From contig NZ_CAMIAF010000008.1 in the NCBI RefSeq assembly GCF_946190375.1, positions 1 to 64,000 of the forward strand: 64,000 nucleotides of DNA, written 5' to 3'. The translations under genes and the position numbers were made by a program. The notes beneath the pieces were generated by a model that saw only the letters and a program-made list of their open reading frames with translations, did no database searches and was not told the origin of the DNA. This document shows, piece after piece, positions 38,743-47,465 of the stretch (within the stretch, counting starts at the first letter, position 1; each line of letters starts with the position of its first letter). This DNA comes from Streptococcus mitis. GTDB lineage: Bacteria > Bacillota > Bacilli > Lactobacillales > Streptococcaceae.

Positions 38743-38799
38743 AAAAAACGAATGAATGATAAATAGTTTTCATCAACTAGATATCATCATTCGTTTTTA
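38743..38799. terminator. Bidirectional terminator yidC / histidine kinase
   Basis: AAAAAACGAATGAATGATA at the left arm pairs with TATCATCATTCGTTTTTA at the right, with one bulged base and a loop of about 20 bases. Confidence 0.8.
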
Positions 38800-38894
38800 T
38801 TATCTACCGTTACATCTTATACTAGTCAAAAAAGTTAAATAGTTTAAAGGCTCACATATAAAAACTATTCAATCATAAATTAACAAGTAAATCA

Positions 38895-39983
38895 CTATGA
38901 TTTAATACACTTCACAGTTATTAAAACTTCTGCTCCCGCGTCTCTATTTCTAAGCTCAACTCGGCCTTTGTGTAGTTTTGCAACTCTACATACAAAACTA
39001 AGTCCAATACCATAATGTTGCTCTTTATACGATCTAGCTTTATCCATACGATAAAAGAGCTTTCCAAAATTAGTTAAAACTTCCTCTGGAAATTCCGAAC
39101 CATTATTCCATATACCTATTTTCAATTCCTTCCCCTCTTGCTCTACCCTAATGTTAATTTTAGGATTCTGTTTATCGGCGTATTCCAGAGCATTTGTTAA
39201 AATATTTTGTATTGCACGAATCAGAAGAGATGGATTTATATAATAGTTTTCAGTTCCTTTCACATTTTGTTCAAAAGAAAACTTCATCTGATTTTTTATC
39301 AAAAAAGAGACTTCTTTCTCTAATTCATTTATAAAATCTGAAGAGGAATATTCCACCCAGCCTGTCTCATCATCATAATAGGTTTTAGAATAGTGAATTA
39401 ATTGATTGAAATAATCTAGTAACTGTTGACTAGCTCTTTCTATATCTGCTAAGCATTCTTGAGATTGGTCGTTTTCAGTTATCGCCTGCAAAAATTCCAC
39501 ATTCCCCCTAATAATGGTTAAGGGAGTTTTTAAATCATGAGAAGCTGCTGAAACCTGAAACATCAAATCTTCTTTCTGCTGTTTCTCATCAACTATTAAT
39601 TGTCGAATTCTATCTTGCATCACAATAATCCGATTTCCTGTCTCACGAAATTCTTTAACCGTTAAACTTTCTGTACATTCCTTCTCCAACCACATACTAT
39701 TTTCATAAATCAAAGTCATTTCATAACTCAGTTTTTTCAACAATTTTCCAATGTGATAACTTATTAGAACAATCAATAAAACACAAATATATATCCATGA
39801 TGACACATTGAAAAAAATTGATAGAACACCACTATTTTTTAGAGTTTTCCCGTCTTCATTTATTTGTATAGATACTGAAGCTAAGGGAATAAGATAGGCC
39901 ATTAGTAAGCCAAGACTAAACTGCCAAATAATTCTCCAATAGGTTTCTCGAATTAATTGTCTAAAACTTTTGATTCTACCCAT
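38895..39983 (-). CDS. Sensor histidine kinase (bacitracin/lantibiotic-type locus)
   Basis: 362 residues. Two membrane helices (about 19-38 and 56-77) flank a very short extracellular loop of some 18 residues, as in intramembrane-sensing kinases that work with peptide-antibiotic exporters. HAMP-like linker, H box SAASHDLKTPL with His149, N box NILTNALEYADK near 267 and G boxes GIGLSFV near 333. Overlaps the regulator gene by 31 bases; SD GGAGG. It would sense an antimicrobial peptide or exporter activity. Confidence 0.88.
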   Translation of the reverse strand: MGRIKSFRQLIRETYWRIIWQFSLGLLMAYLIPLASVSIQINEDGKTLKNSGVLSIFFNVSSWIYICVLLIVLISYHIGKLLKKLSYEMTLIYENSMWLEKECTESLTVKEFRETGNRIIVMQDRIRQLIVDEKQQKEDLMFQVSAASHDLKTPLTIIRGNVEFLQAITENDQSQECLADIERASQQLLDYFNQLIHYSKTYYDDETGWVEYSSSDFINELEKEVSFLIKNQMKFSFEQNVKGTENYYINPSLLIRAIQNILTNALEYADKQNPKINIRVEQEGKELKIGIWNNGSEFPEEVLTNFGKLFYRMDKARSYKEQHYGIGLSFVCRVAKLHKGRVELRNRDAGAEVLITVKCIKS

Positions 39984-40639
39984 TGATATCCTCCACCGTA
40001 TAAGGTTTTAATTGGATTTAATTGATAAGGTTTCAGCTTTTGACGAATTTGATAAATGTACTCTGAAACCGAACGTAAAAGCGCTTCTGAACTTTGTGGA
40101 TATAGATAATTATAAATTTCCTCAATAGAATATATTTTACTTGGGTTGCTTGCCAAAAGATTCACTATGTCAAATTCCCTCCTTGTCAGAGCAATCTTAT
40201 CATCGTTTACAAATAGTTCCTTACTATCCGTATATAGTATAAGCTTCCCAATCTTTATTTGATGAACATTTCCTTTAGTCCGTTCTTCACGACGCAAGTG
40301 CATTTTAACACGTGCTAAAAGTTCTTGCATACTAAAGGGCTTCATAATATAATCATCAGCACCTGCATTGATTCCAGCTACTAAGTCTTCATCCATATCC
40401 TTGGCAGTTATAAAACAGATAGGAACAGTTATCTGCTCGCGAATCATCTGACAGATTTCTAAACCACTAACAGGCATCATAATATCTAATAAAATCAAGT
40501 CAAATCCTGTAAAATCACAAAGATCAATCTCTTCTACCTTATTTCGTATGACTACTTCATATTTTTCATATTCTAGTACTTTTTTTATTAGGCGAAGAAT
40601 AGCAAGATCATCATCTACCACCAAAATTTTATAAGCCAT
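39953..40639 (-). CDS. OmpR-family response regulator
   Basis: 228 residues. Receiver domain with acidic Asp9/Asp10, phosphoacceptor Asp52 (LILLDIMMP) and Lys in DDYIMKPFS near 102; C-terminal winged helix (LTRREFDIVNLLASNP to LYGGGYQWV). Partner of the adjacent kinase. It has its own -10 (TGCTATAAT) after a terminator hairpin that ends the ABC genes, so it may be transcribed separately from them. Confidence 0.92.
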   Translation of the reverse strand: MAYKILVVDDDLAILRLIKKVLEYEKYEVVIRNKVEEIDLCDFTGFDLILLDIMMPVSGLEICQMIREQITVPICFITAKDMDEDLVAGINAGADDYIMKPFSMQELLARVKMHLRREERTKGNVHQIKIGKLILYTDSKELFVNDDKIALTRREFDIVNLLASNPSKIYSIEEIYNYLYPQSSEALLRSVSEYIYQIRQKLKPYQLNPIKTLYGGGYQWVESKVLDN

Positions 40640-40658
40640 AACTCGCCCTCCTAACTAT

Positions 40659-40667
40659 ATTATAGCA
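40659..40667 (-). promoter_or_regulatory. Extended -10 before the response regulator
   Basis: TGCTATAAT on the minus strand (40667-40659), 20 bases before the regulator start; no matching -35. Confidence 0.5.
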
Positions 40668-40676
40668 CTAACCGAG

Positions 40677-40702
40677 AAAAAGACAGGACATCCCCTGTCT
40701 TT
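40677..40702 (-). terminator. Hairpin at end of ABC permease genes
   Basis: AAAAAGACAGG (40677-40687) pairs with CCTGTCTTT (40694-40702); T-run on the minus strand. It overlaps the stop codon of the second permease gene and separates exporter from regulator genes. Confidence 0.7.
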
Positions 40703-41438
40703 AGCGTACATTTTTTCCTATAAGTATCAATGTAGCAAATACAAAAACAATTAATAACCAAACTATTTGTATCCCTAAGCCTTGCCACACTGGATAATAA
40801 AGAGACAATGGATAGGTATAAAAACAATTCATACTAGTTAGTAATGGTAAATTTCTAAAAAAAGAACTGAATTGTAGTAACATTTGTCCCAACCCCAATA
40901 AAAGGGATAAACTTATTCCCAGAATTAAGATAAAAGACTGGGAAATAAATACAAAAATACCACTTAAAAGAGAGAAGGTTAGAATAGAAATACAAGCTGG
41001 AAATAGAATTGTTAGAACATGTTTAATATTACTCAAAAGATTGATATTGTAGTATCCTTGCGCGATTAGTATGCATAATGATATTACAGCGACCAATAGG
41101 ATAATTTCAATACATAATAGAATAGCTAGTTTACAGATTATAAATTTCAAACGATTTGGACATGTAAGAAAACTGGTACGAAGGCTAGAACCTGTAAATT
41201 CTTGACCTATAAATAGAACCACTAGACTAACGAAACCTGCCTGTCCTAAATAGAGACTTTGCAGTAGCTGTTCCAAAACAAACTGTAGGGTCAACTGGTC
41301 TGGCTTACTATTTAAAAAAACAACCATCGCTGGAACACACAGTAATAGAGCACCTATAATCAACCAGTGCCAAGGATTCATCATAAACTTGAGATACTCA
41401 CTTTTAAGTTGCTCTTTCAACTTATTCACCTCCTCCAA
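40701..41438 (-). CDS. ABC-2 type permease (LanG/BcrB-like)
   Basis: 245 residues with six membrane helices; N-terminus KLKEQLKSEYLKFMMNPWHWLIIG fits permeases of lantibiotic immunity exporters (LanE/LanG) or BcrB. It overlaps the first permease gene by 17 bases. With the second permease and the ATPase it should expel a membrane-active peptide. Noticeably AT-rich. Confidence 0.75.
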   Translation of the reverse strand: MEEVNKLKEQLKSEYLKFMMNPWHWLIIGALLLCVPAMVVFLNSKPDQLTLQFVLEQLLQSLYLGQAGFVSLVVLFIGQEFTGSSLRTSFLTCPNRLKFIICKLAILLCIEIILLVAVISLCILIAQGYYNINLLSNIKHVLTILFPACISILTFSLLSGIFVFISQSFILILGISLSLLLGLGQMLLQFSSFFRNLPLLTSMNCFYTYPLSLYYPVWQGLGIQIVWLLIVFVFATLILIGKNVR

Positions 41439-42207
41439 TATCTGACTTAAGTAATCGGTAAATTGCTAAAGCCAAGAATAAGAAGTTCCAACAAAGTAAA
41501 AGTAAAATATGTTGTAAACTATTCTGTTCTAAAATTTGAGGAGATGTAGCAATCAATCCTTGCCCCAATGCAACTGGAAGAAATTTTGCAACCGATATAT
41601 AGTTTGCTAAGAATGTTCCTACATTGTAGACTTGGGGAAGCAAAAATAATAGAGGAACAATGGCTGTTTTAAATGTCAAAGCCATAATATAGGCCAGTAG
41701 TCCCAACAAAGTCCAAGCTATACTGGCTAAAAATATATAGAACCAAACTGTTCCATTTAGTGAAAAAAGCAATAAGCCATCTTGTCCTAAAACATAATGT
41801 GTCATGTTAATCGTAAGGAATATTGATAGAAAGGAAATGAAAAAAGAAAATACAAGCCAAACTAATGTTTTTAAAACTAGGAAAGTACTTCGATTTGTAA
41901 TAGAGAGGAGGCTTGTACGAATAGCAGAGCATTTATACTCCTCGGCTCCGTAAATTGAGCCTAGGATAATCATAATAAAAACACCAAATAAAGTGACATC
42001 AAAACCTAAAAATTCAATAGGAGGTATAGCTTCTGCTAATTCTGGATTTGTCGCTGGTGTAGCATGAATACCAACTGAAACAATCTGAGAAGCACCAATA
42101 TTTGCTAAGAATGTTTGAAATACGAGTATCAAGAATAGTACAATATGAGTAGCTCTCTTATAAAGTAATTTCAATATTTCAGAATGAAGAGAGTAAATAA
42201 GTGCCAT
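41422..42207 (-). CDS. ABC-2 type permease (LanE-like)
   Basis: 261 residues, six membrane helices; YSLHSEILKLLYKRATHIVLFLIL start is typical for LanE/ABC2 subfamily proteins, then a region with IIILGSIYGAEEYKCSAIRTSLL as a conserved cytosolic segment (here MIILGSIYGAEEYK). Directly after the ATPase gene. Sequence relation to the other permease is weak, as expected for heterodimeric exporters. Confidence 0.75.
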   Translation of the reverse strand: MALIYSLHSEILKLLYKRATHIVLFLILVFQTFLANIGASQIVSVGIHATPATNPELAEAIPPIEFLGFDVTLFGVFIMIILGSIYGAEEYKCSAIRTSLLSITNRSTFLVLKTLVWLVFSFFISFLSIFLTINMTHYVLGQDGLLLFSLNGTVWFYIFLASIAWTLLGLLAYIMALTFKTAIVPLLFLLPQVYNVGTFLANYISVAKFLPVALGQGLIATSPQILEQNSLQHILLLLCWNFLFLALAIYRLLKSDIGGGE

Positions 42208-42208
42208 G

Positions 42209-42919
42209 TCACTTTCCTCCCTCTGTTAAACTAAAGAAGACTTCTTCTAGTGAAGAAAGATTTTTCATCACTTCTTGTAAAGTGCCTTTTATAAGAACTT
42301 TTCCTTTATTTATGATAACTACATCATCTGTTACTGCTTCCACTTCCGATAATATATGAGATGATAGCAAGACTGTCTTCCCTTCTTGAGCTTGTTTTTT
42401 TATAAACTCTCTAAACCACCGAATTCCTCTTGGATCCAACCCATTAGTCGGTTCATCCAATATCAGATATTGAGGATTTCCTAATAGAGCTGTTGCAATT
42501 CCTAATCGTTGTCCTTCTCCTAATGATAATTTCCCAATTTTAGATTTTTTCTTATGGCTAATATCCACCATATCCAAGACTTGCTCAATTCGCTGACTGG
42601 ATATCCCATTACTAGCAGCAACAATTTTCAAATGTTGATAAACAGTCCGATCATCAGGAGCACCTACACTGTCAAATGAAGCTCCTACAGTTTTTAGAGG
42701 AAATTTTAATTCCTTATAAGTTTGATCTCCAATTTTAGTAAGGCCAGATGTTGCTTTGTCTAATCCTAATAAAATACGTAAGGTTGAACTTTTTCCAGCT
42801 CCATTTGGACCTAGGAAAGCAGTCACTCTACCTGCTTTTGCTTCAAAAGAAATATCTTTTAAAATTTGAGTTTGGCCATATGACTTACATAAATTTTTAA
42901 TAGTAATACTTTGTTCCAT
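42209..42919 (-). CDS. ABC exporter ATPase (LanF/BcrA-like)
   Basis: 236 residues. Walker A GPNGAGKSS near 35-43, signature LSLGEGQRLGIATAL near 132, Walker B YLILDEPTNGLDP near 152, switch His in SSHILSE. The glutamate next to Walker B is present; LanF proteins often share the E-loop (a Glu in place of the Gln-loop residue), not certain here. First gene of the exporter-regulator group; AGGAG ribosome site. Confidence 0.82.
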   Translation of the reverse strand: MEQSITIKNLCKSYGQTQILKDISFEAKAGRVTAFLGPNGAGKSSTLRILLGLDKATSGLTKIGDQTYKELKFPLKTVGASFDSVGAPDDRTVYQHLKIVAASNGISSQRIEQVLDMVDISHKKKSKIGKLSLGEGQRLGIATALLGNPQYLILDEPTNGLDPRGIRWFREFIKKQAQEGKTVLLSSHILSEVEAVTDDVVIINKGKVLIKGTLQEVMKNLSSLEEVFFSLTEGGK

Positions 42920-43017
42920 AGATGTTCTCCTATTCTATTTAATATTTCTAAAAGTAACTATATCTTACACATTCATTTTCGGATTTTTTTCAGAATTTCA
43001 AGAGTCAAAAGATTTAA

Positions 43018-43122
43018 TACTCAATGAAAATCAAAGAGCAAACTAGGAAGCTAGCCGTAAGCTGTACTTGAGTACGGTAAGGCGACGCTGACGTGGTTTG
43101 AAGAGATTTTCGAAGAGTATAA
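43018..43122 (-). repeat. BOX element (A-C type)
   Basis: A near-consensus copy: ACTCAATGAAAATCAAAGAG start, GTACGGTAAGGCGACGCTGACG core almost equal to the BOX-A1R primer site, ATTTTCGAAGAGTAT end. It lies between the exporter operon and pflA. Confidence 0.92.
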
Positions 43123-43161
43123 AATTTTGTTTTATTTAATTATATATATTTGTGTAAACTT

Positions 43162-43190
43162 AAAAGCCCGATGTTTCCATCAGGCTTCTT
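43162..43190. terminator. Terminator of pflA
   Basis: GCCCGATG (43166-43173) pairs with CATCAGGC (43178-43185); A- and T-rich on both sides, so bidirectional. Confidence 0.8.
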
Positions 43191-43192
43191 TT

Positions 43193-43987
43193 TTATCCAT
43201 GTACACGTTTCATATAGTCTTGATAACTTTCGGTATCCATGAGTTTTTTAGCGTTCTTGACGCGGTCTGCTGTTGGCGGTTTAACCCCTTCGAGTGAATA
43301 AGGAATTCCCAATTCACGCCATTTGAACTCACCCATGGTGTGATAAGGTAGAATTTCAAACTTATCAACATTTTTGAGGGTCTTAACGAACTTACCAAGT
43401 TCAATCAAGTCATCGTCTCTGTCTGTTAAGCCCGGAACTAGCACGTGACGAATCCAGACAGGTTTTCCAATATCTGATAGATACTGGGCACAGGCCAGGA
43501 TGTTTTTATTGGTTTGGCTAGTGACAATCTTGTGCTGTTCTTCGTTGATTTCCTTGATATCCAAGAGAACCAAGTCAGTGACAGCCATGAGCTTGTCAAA
43601 CTTTTCAAGGTAACGTGGTTTATTACGGAAAGGAAGGGCACAGGTGTCCAAGGTACAGTGGATTCCTTGTTCTTTAGCCTTGGTGAAGAGGGCAATCAGA
43701 AAATCAATCTGCAAGAGAGCTTCTCCTCCACTGACTGTAATACCGCCCTTATTTCCCCAGAAACCACGGTAACGCAAGGCCTCTGTCAAGACATCATCTA
43801 CCGTTCGTTCACGTGATTTATTGGACTCCATAGCCCAAGTATCCGGGTTATGGCAATACTGGCAACGCATGTGACAGCCCTGCAAAAAGACAATAAAGCG
43901 AATACCAGGTCCATCTACCGAACCAAAGCTTTCTGTCGAATGCACCATTCCTGTCACTTGTCCATAATCAATTGTTTCTTCAGACAT
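43193..43987 (-). CDS. pflA: Pyruvate formate-lyase activating enzyme
   Basis: 264 residues, radical SAM. The [4Fe-4S] ligands are Cys38, Cys42 and Cys45 (GCHMRCQYCHNPDTW), followed by the SAM-binding GGITVSGGEALLQ near 80. It puts the glycyl radical on pyruvate formate-lyase, needed for mixed-acid fermentation. The lyase gene is not in the window. Monocistronic. Confidence 0.94.
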   Translation of the reverse strand: MSEETIDYGQVTGMVHSTESFGSVDGPGIRFIVFLQGCHMRCQYCHNPDTWAMESNKSRERTVDDVLTEALRYRGFWGNKGGITVSGGEALLQIDFLIALFTKAKEQGIHCTLDTCALPFRNKPRYLEKFDKLMAVTDLVLLDIKEINEEQHKIVTSQTNKNILACAQYLSDIGKPVWIRHVLVPGLTDRDDDLIELGKFVKTLKNVDKFEILPYHTMGEFKWRELGIPYSLEGVKPPTADRVKNAKKLMDTESYQDYMKRVHG

Positions 43988-44112
43988 ATCGTTACCTTCC
44001 TTGAAAACGTTTTATAGTTTTATTATATCACGACTTGAAGGAAAAACAAGATTTTTGCCTATTTTTTAGAAAGCAATCTGTTTTTCAATTTCATTTTCAA
44101 TGAATTATCATT

Positions 44113-45363
44113 TTATTCTTCAAAATCAAAGCCATACAAGGTTGCAAAGTAGTCCTCAGGGCGCTCTGCACGGCGGATTTGGCGGGCTTTACCTTCTTCG
44201 GTATAGAGGATTTCCGCAGAACGAAGTTTGGCGTTGTACTGGTAGCCCATTGAAAAACCGTGAGCACCTGTATCATGAATTACCAGCAAATCACCGATTT
44301 CTGTATAAGGCAGTTCGCGATTCACTGCAAATTTATCATTGTTTTCACAGAGTGAACCAACCACATCTACCACTTCAGCTGGTCCATCTGGATGGGTCAC
44401 GTTAGTAATATGATGATAAGCTCCGTACATAGCTGGACGCATGAGGTTGACTGCTGATGCATCCACACCTAGATAGGTACGGTAGGTTTCCTTCTTATGA
44501 GTGACTCTTGTGACCAAAGCACCGTGAGGTGCCAACATAAAACGACCCAATTCGGTGAAAATCTTAACCTGACCAAGACCTGCTGGTGTAAGGACCTCTT
44601 CATAAACTTTACGAACCCCCTCACCAATCAAAGCGATATCATTTGGCTCCTGCTCAGGACGATAGTTGACACCAATACCGCCAGAAAGATTGATAAAGTC
44701 TAGCGAAATGCCCAACTTTTCCTTGATTTCAACAGCCAATTCAAAAAGCTGACGCGCCAACTCTGGATAATAGAGATGGGTCACGGTATTGGATGCTAGG
44801 AAGGAGTGAATCCCAAAAGTCTTGGCTCCTTTTTCCTTCAAGATAGCAAAAGCTTCAAAGAGCTGGTCCTTGGTCATGCCAAACTTGGCTTCTCCAGGAT
44901 TGTCCATAATGTCTGTCCCCAGTTCAAAAACGCCTCCAGGATTGTAACGACAAGAAATAATTTCTGGAATGCCTGCTGCACGCTCCAGATGTTCAATATC
45001 TTCAAAAGCATCCAAGTTAATGGTCGCACCTAATTCACGTGCATAGGCATATTCCTTATCTGGCGTGTTGTTTGAAGAGAACATAATCTCAGAACCTGGA
45101 AAATTCAGTTTATGACTCATCAAAAGCTCCACATAACTAGAGCAGTCCACGCCACAACCTTCCTCTTGGAGAATTTTCAAAATAGCTGGAGTTGGAGTAG
45201 CCTTAACTGCAAAATATTCCTTAAAGCCCTTGTTCCATGAAAATGCTTGGTTGACGGCTCTTGCCTTTTCACGAATTCCCTTCTCATCATACAAGTGAAA
45301 GGGAGTTGGGAACTCGGCAACAATCTTTTCTAAGTCTTCTTTATTGATAAATGGTGTTTTCAT
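44113..45363 (-). CDS. lysA: Diaminopimelate decarboxylase
   Basis: 416 residues, PLP enzyme of fold type III. PLP Lys lies in FAVKATPTPAIL near residue 54; GGGIG-like phosphate loop is INLSGGIGVNYRP near 223; the C-terminal Cys/Tyr region includes VGSLCENNDKF near 342 and the tetrapeptide GAHGFSMGYQYN. It decarboxylates meso-diaminopimelate to lysine. No other lysine genes are close. Confidence 0.92.
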   Translation of the reverse strand: MKTPFINKEDLEKIVAEFPTPFHLYDEKGIREKARAVNQAFSWNKGFKEYFAVKATPTPAILKILQEEGCGVDCSSYVELLMSHKLNFPGSEIMFSSNNTPDKEYAYARELGATINLDAFEDIEHLERAAGIPEIISCRYNPGGVFELGTDIMDNPGEAKFGMTKDQLFEAFAILKEKGAKTFGIHSFLASNTVTHLYYPELARQLFELAVEIKEKLGISLDFINLSGGIGVNYRPEQEPNDIALIGEGVRKVYEEVLTPAGLGQVKIFTELGRFMLAPHGALVTRVTHKKETYRTYLGVDASAVNLMRPAMYGAYHHITNVTHPDGPAEVVDVVGSLCENNDKFAVNRELPYTEIGDLLVIHDTGAHGFSMGYQYNAKLRSAEILYTEEGKARQIRRAERPEDYFATLYGFDFEE

Positions 45364-45390
45364 AAGTTTCCTTCTATTCTATTTGCAAAG

Positions 45391-45418
45391 AAAGGCTGGG
45401 ACAATTGTTCCAACCTTT
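45391..45418 (-). terminator. Terminator of purR
   Basis: AAAGGCTGGG (45391-45400) pairs with CCAACCTTT (45410-45418), T-run on the minus strand. Confidence 0.75.
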
Positions 45419-45429
45419 AGTTCTATCTC

Positions 45430-46257
45430 TTATTTATCTTCGTCAAAGATATTGCCAACCTCAACATCGATGGCTTGGTTCTTGACATCAATATTGGTTA
45501 CCTTCAAGAGTGACTTGTAATCAAACTGCTTTTCACGTTCTTCTTGGGCATTATCCGCAAAGACCGCTACACCTGCCAATTCTGAATCAAACTCACGCAA
45601 GAGACTAATCATCCCATTGACCGTTCCGCCACCTTTCAAGAAGTCATCCACAATCAGGACACGGCTACCTGCCTTGAGACTGCGCTTTGAAAGGAACATT
45701 TTCTCAATGCGGTCACCACTTGAACCTGAAACATAGTTGACGCTAACAGTTGAACCTTCGGTAATTTTCAGGTCACGGCGCACAATAACAAAAGGAACAT
45801 TGAGGACATTGGCAACTGCATTTGCAAGTGGAACACCCTTAGTCGCTACAGTCATAACTGCATCAATTTTTTGGTCCATAAAGCTCTTAGCAATAATGCG
45901 ACCAATATTTTTCAAGATAGCTGGTGTGCTAAGCAAATCAGACAGGTAGATGTAACCACCTGGCAAGATACGATCACTTTCTGACAACTTGGCACGCAAG
46001 TCTTCAACCATTTCCTTGGCATCATGGCTTGAGATTGATGGTGTGAAAATAACACCACCACCAGCACCAGTTACTGTCTGGATATGACCGATTTCAATTT
46101 CCTCAAATGCGCGTTTGATAATCACGATATCCTCTGAGATGGATGATTTAGCAGATTCATACTTTTCAGCAAAAGTATTGAGACTAGTTAGTTTATAAGG
46201 ATTATTAATCAAATAGTTGGAAATGACAACCATCCGATCACTTCTTCTTAATTTCAT
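45430..46257 (-). CDS. purR: Purine operon regulator PurR
   Basis: 275 residues. N-terminal winged helix (LRRSDRMVVISNYLINNPYK) and a C-terminal phosphoribosyltransferase fold with the PRPP loop VLIVDDFLKGGGTVNGM near 200. In lactic acid bacteria PurR activates purine genes when PRPP is high. Monocistronic, followed by a terminator. Confidence 0.93.
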   Translation of the reverse strand: MKLRRSDRMVVISNYLINNPYKLTSLNTFAEKYESAKSSISEDIVIIKRAFEEIEIGHIQTVTGAGGGVIFTPSISSHDAKEMVEDLRAKLSESDRILPGGYIYLSDLLSTPAILKNIGRIIAKSFMDQKIDAVMTVATKGVPLANAVANVLNVPFVIVRRDLKITEGSTVSVNYVSGSSGDRIEKMFLSKRSLKAGSRVLIVDDFLKGGGTVNGMISLLREFDSELAGVAVFADNAQEEREKQFDYKSLLKVTNIDVKNQAIDVEVGNIFDEDK

Positions 46258-46278
46258 TTCTATTTCCTATTCCATTTT

Positions 46279-46438
46279 TATTCAAAAAATCAAAAAGCAA
46301 ACTAGAAAGCTGGTCGCTGACGATTCAAAACACTGTTTTGAGGTTGTCGATAGAACTGACAAAGTCTGTAATATAACTACATATATACATACGACAAGGC
46401 GATGTTACCCTAGTTTGAAGAGATTTTCGAAGAGTATT
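46279..46438 (-). repeat. BOX element, degenerate and longer
   Basis: Starts with ATTCAAAAAATCAAAAAGCA (altered boxC) and ends in GTTTGAAGAGATTTTCGAAG. The middle has the CAAAACACTGTTTTGAGGTTG variant, then about 50 bases that could be a decayed boxB, including TATATAC repeats. Lies upstream of purR. Confidence 0.7.
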
Positions 46439-46523
46439 AATTTTTATCTTTTACTTATTATACCATATTCACATAAAAAAACGAACATTCTTGTCCTAAA
46501 AAATGCTCATTTTTCTTAAATTA

Positions 46524-47465
46524 TTAATCTAAATCTGGTTTATAGAAGGAACGATTGTCCATAGCGAAGATTTTATTGGTCATCTCTCCCTTATCCACCA
46601 AAGCCAGAGCTGTTGACATCATCATCATGCTAGCATCCAGATTATCAATCATATGGATAATCTCTGCTTCCATAATGCGTGGACGGACTGGACTTCCATA
46701 CTCAAGTAAGCCGTGGTGACTGAGGATAACGTGACGAAGCAGAACGACTTCTTCCTTGGTATCATCAATGCCGAGTTCCATAACTGTCTTGGTAATTTCG
46801 CTATCAATTAGAGCAATATGCCCAAGGAGATTGCCTCGCACTGTGTACTCGGTCTGGTCTGGTCCCGTCAACTCGATGACTTTAGCTAAGTCATGCAGCA
46901 TAATCCCTGCATAAAGCAGGCTCTTATTGAGCTGAGGATAGATTTCGCTAATGGCATCTGCCAAGCGCACCATGGTTGCCGTATGATAGGCCAAGCCCGT
47001 TTCAAAGGCATGATGGTTTGTCTTGGCAGCTGGATAGGAGTAAAATTCCTTATCATACTTGGTGTAGAGCTTTCGGACAATCCGTTGCCAAACAGGATTT
47101 TCAATTTTAAAAATCATTTGCGACATGTAGTCACGGATTTCCTTGACATCAACTGGTGACTTGACCTTGAAATCAGCTGGGTCATTGGGTTCACCAGGTT
47201 GAGGCAGACGGAGAGTAATTTGGTTAACCTGAGGGGTGTTGTTATAAACTTCTCGGCGTCCTTTCATGTGGACAACCTTACCTGCGGTAAAGGCCTCAAT
47301 GTTATGAGGTTGGGCATCCCAGAGTTTCCCTTCAATCTCGCCACTATCATCTTGGAAGGTAAAGGCTAGGTAGTTTTTCCCAGCTCTAGTTTGCCTCAGG
47401 TCAGCTGATTTGATTAGGTAAAAGCCTTCAAACAGCTCATCTTTTTTCATGTGACTAATCTTCAT
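46524..47465 (-). CDS. cbf1: 3'-5' exoribonuclease YhaM/Cbf1
   Basis: 313 residues. An OB-fold (about 25-100, KNYLAFTFQDDSGEIEGKLWD) and an HD phosphohydrolase domain (HHAFETGLAYHTATMV near 145, LLYAGIMLHDLAKV near 182). It trims RNA 3' ends in the cytoplasm; in pneumococcus Cbf1 processes small RNAs. ATG at 47465 follows GAGGA inside the rmuC end, overlapping by 11 bases; the frame is open further up. Confidence 0.92.
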   Translation of the reverse strand: MKISHMKKDELFEGFYLIKSADLRQTRAGKNYLAFTFQDDSGEIEGKLWDAQPHNIEAFTAGKVVHMKGRREVYNNTPQVNQITLRLPQPGEPNDPADFKVKSPVDVKEIRDYMSQMIFKIENPVWQRIVRKLYTKYDKEFYSYPAAKTNHHAFETGLAYHTATMVRLADAISEIYPQLNKSLLYAGIMLHDLAKVIELTGPDQTEYTVRGNLLGHIALIDSEITKTVMELGIDDTKEEVVLLRHVILSHHGLLEYGSPVRPRIMEAEIIHMIDNLDASMMMMSTALALVDKGEMTNKIFAMDNRSFYKPDLD

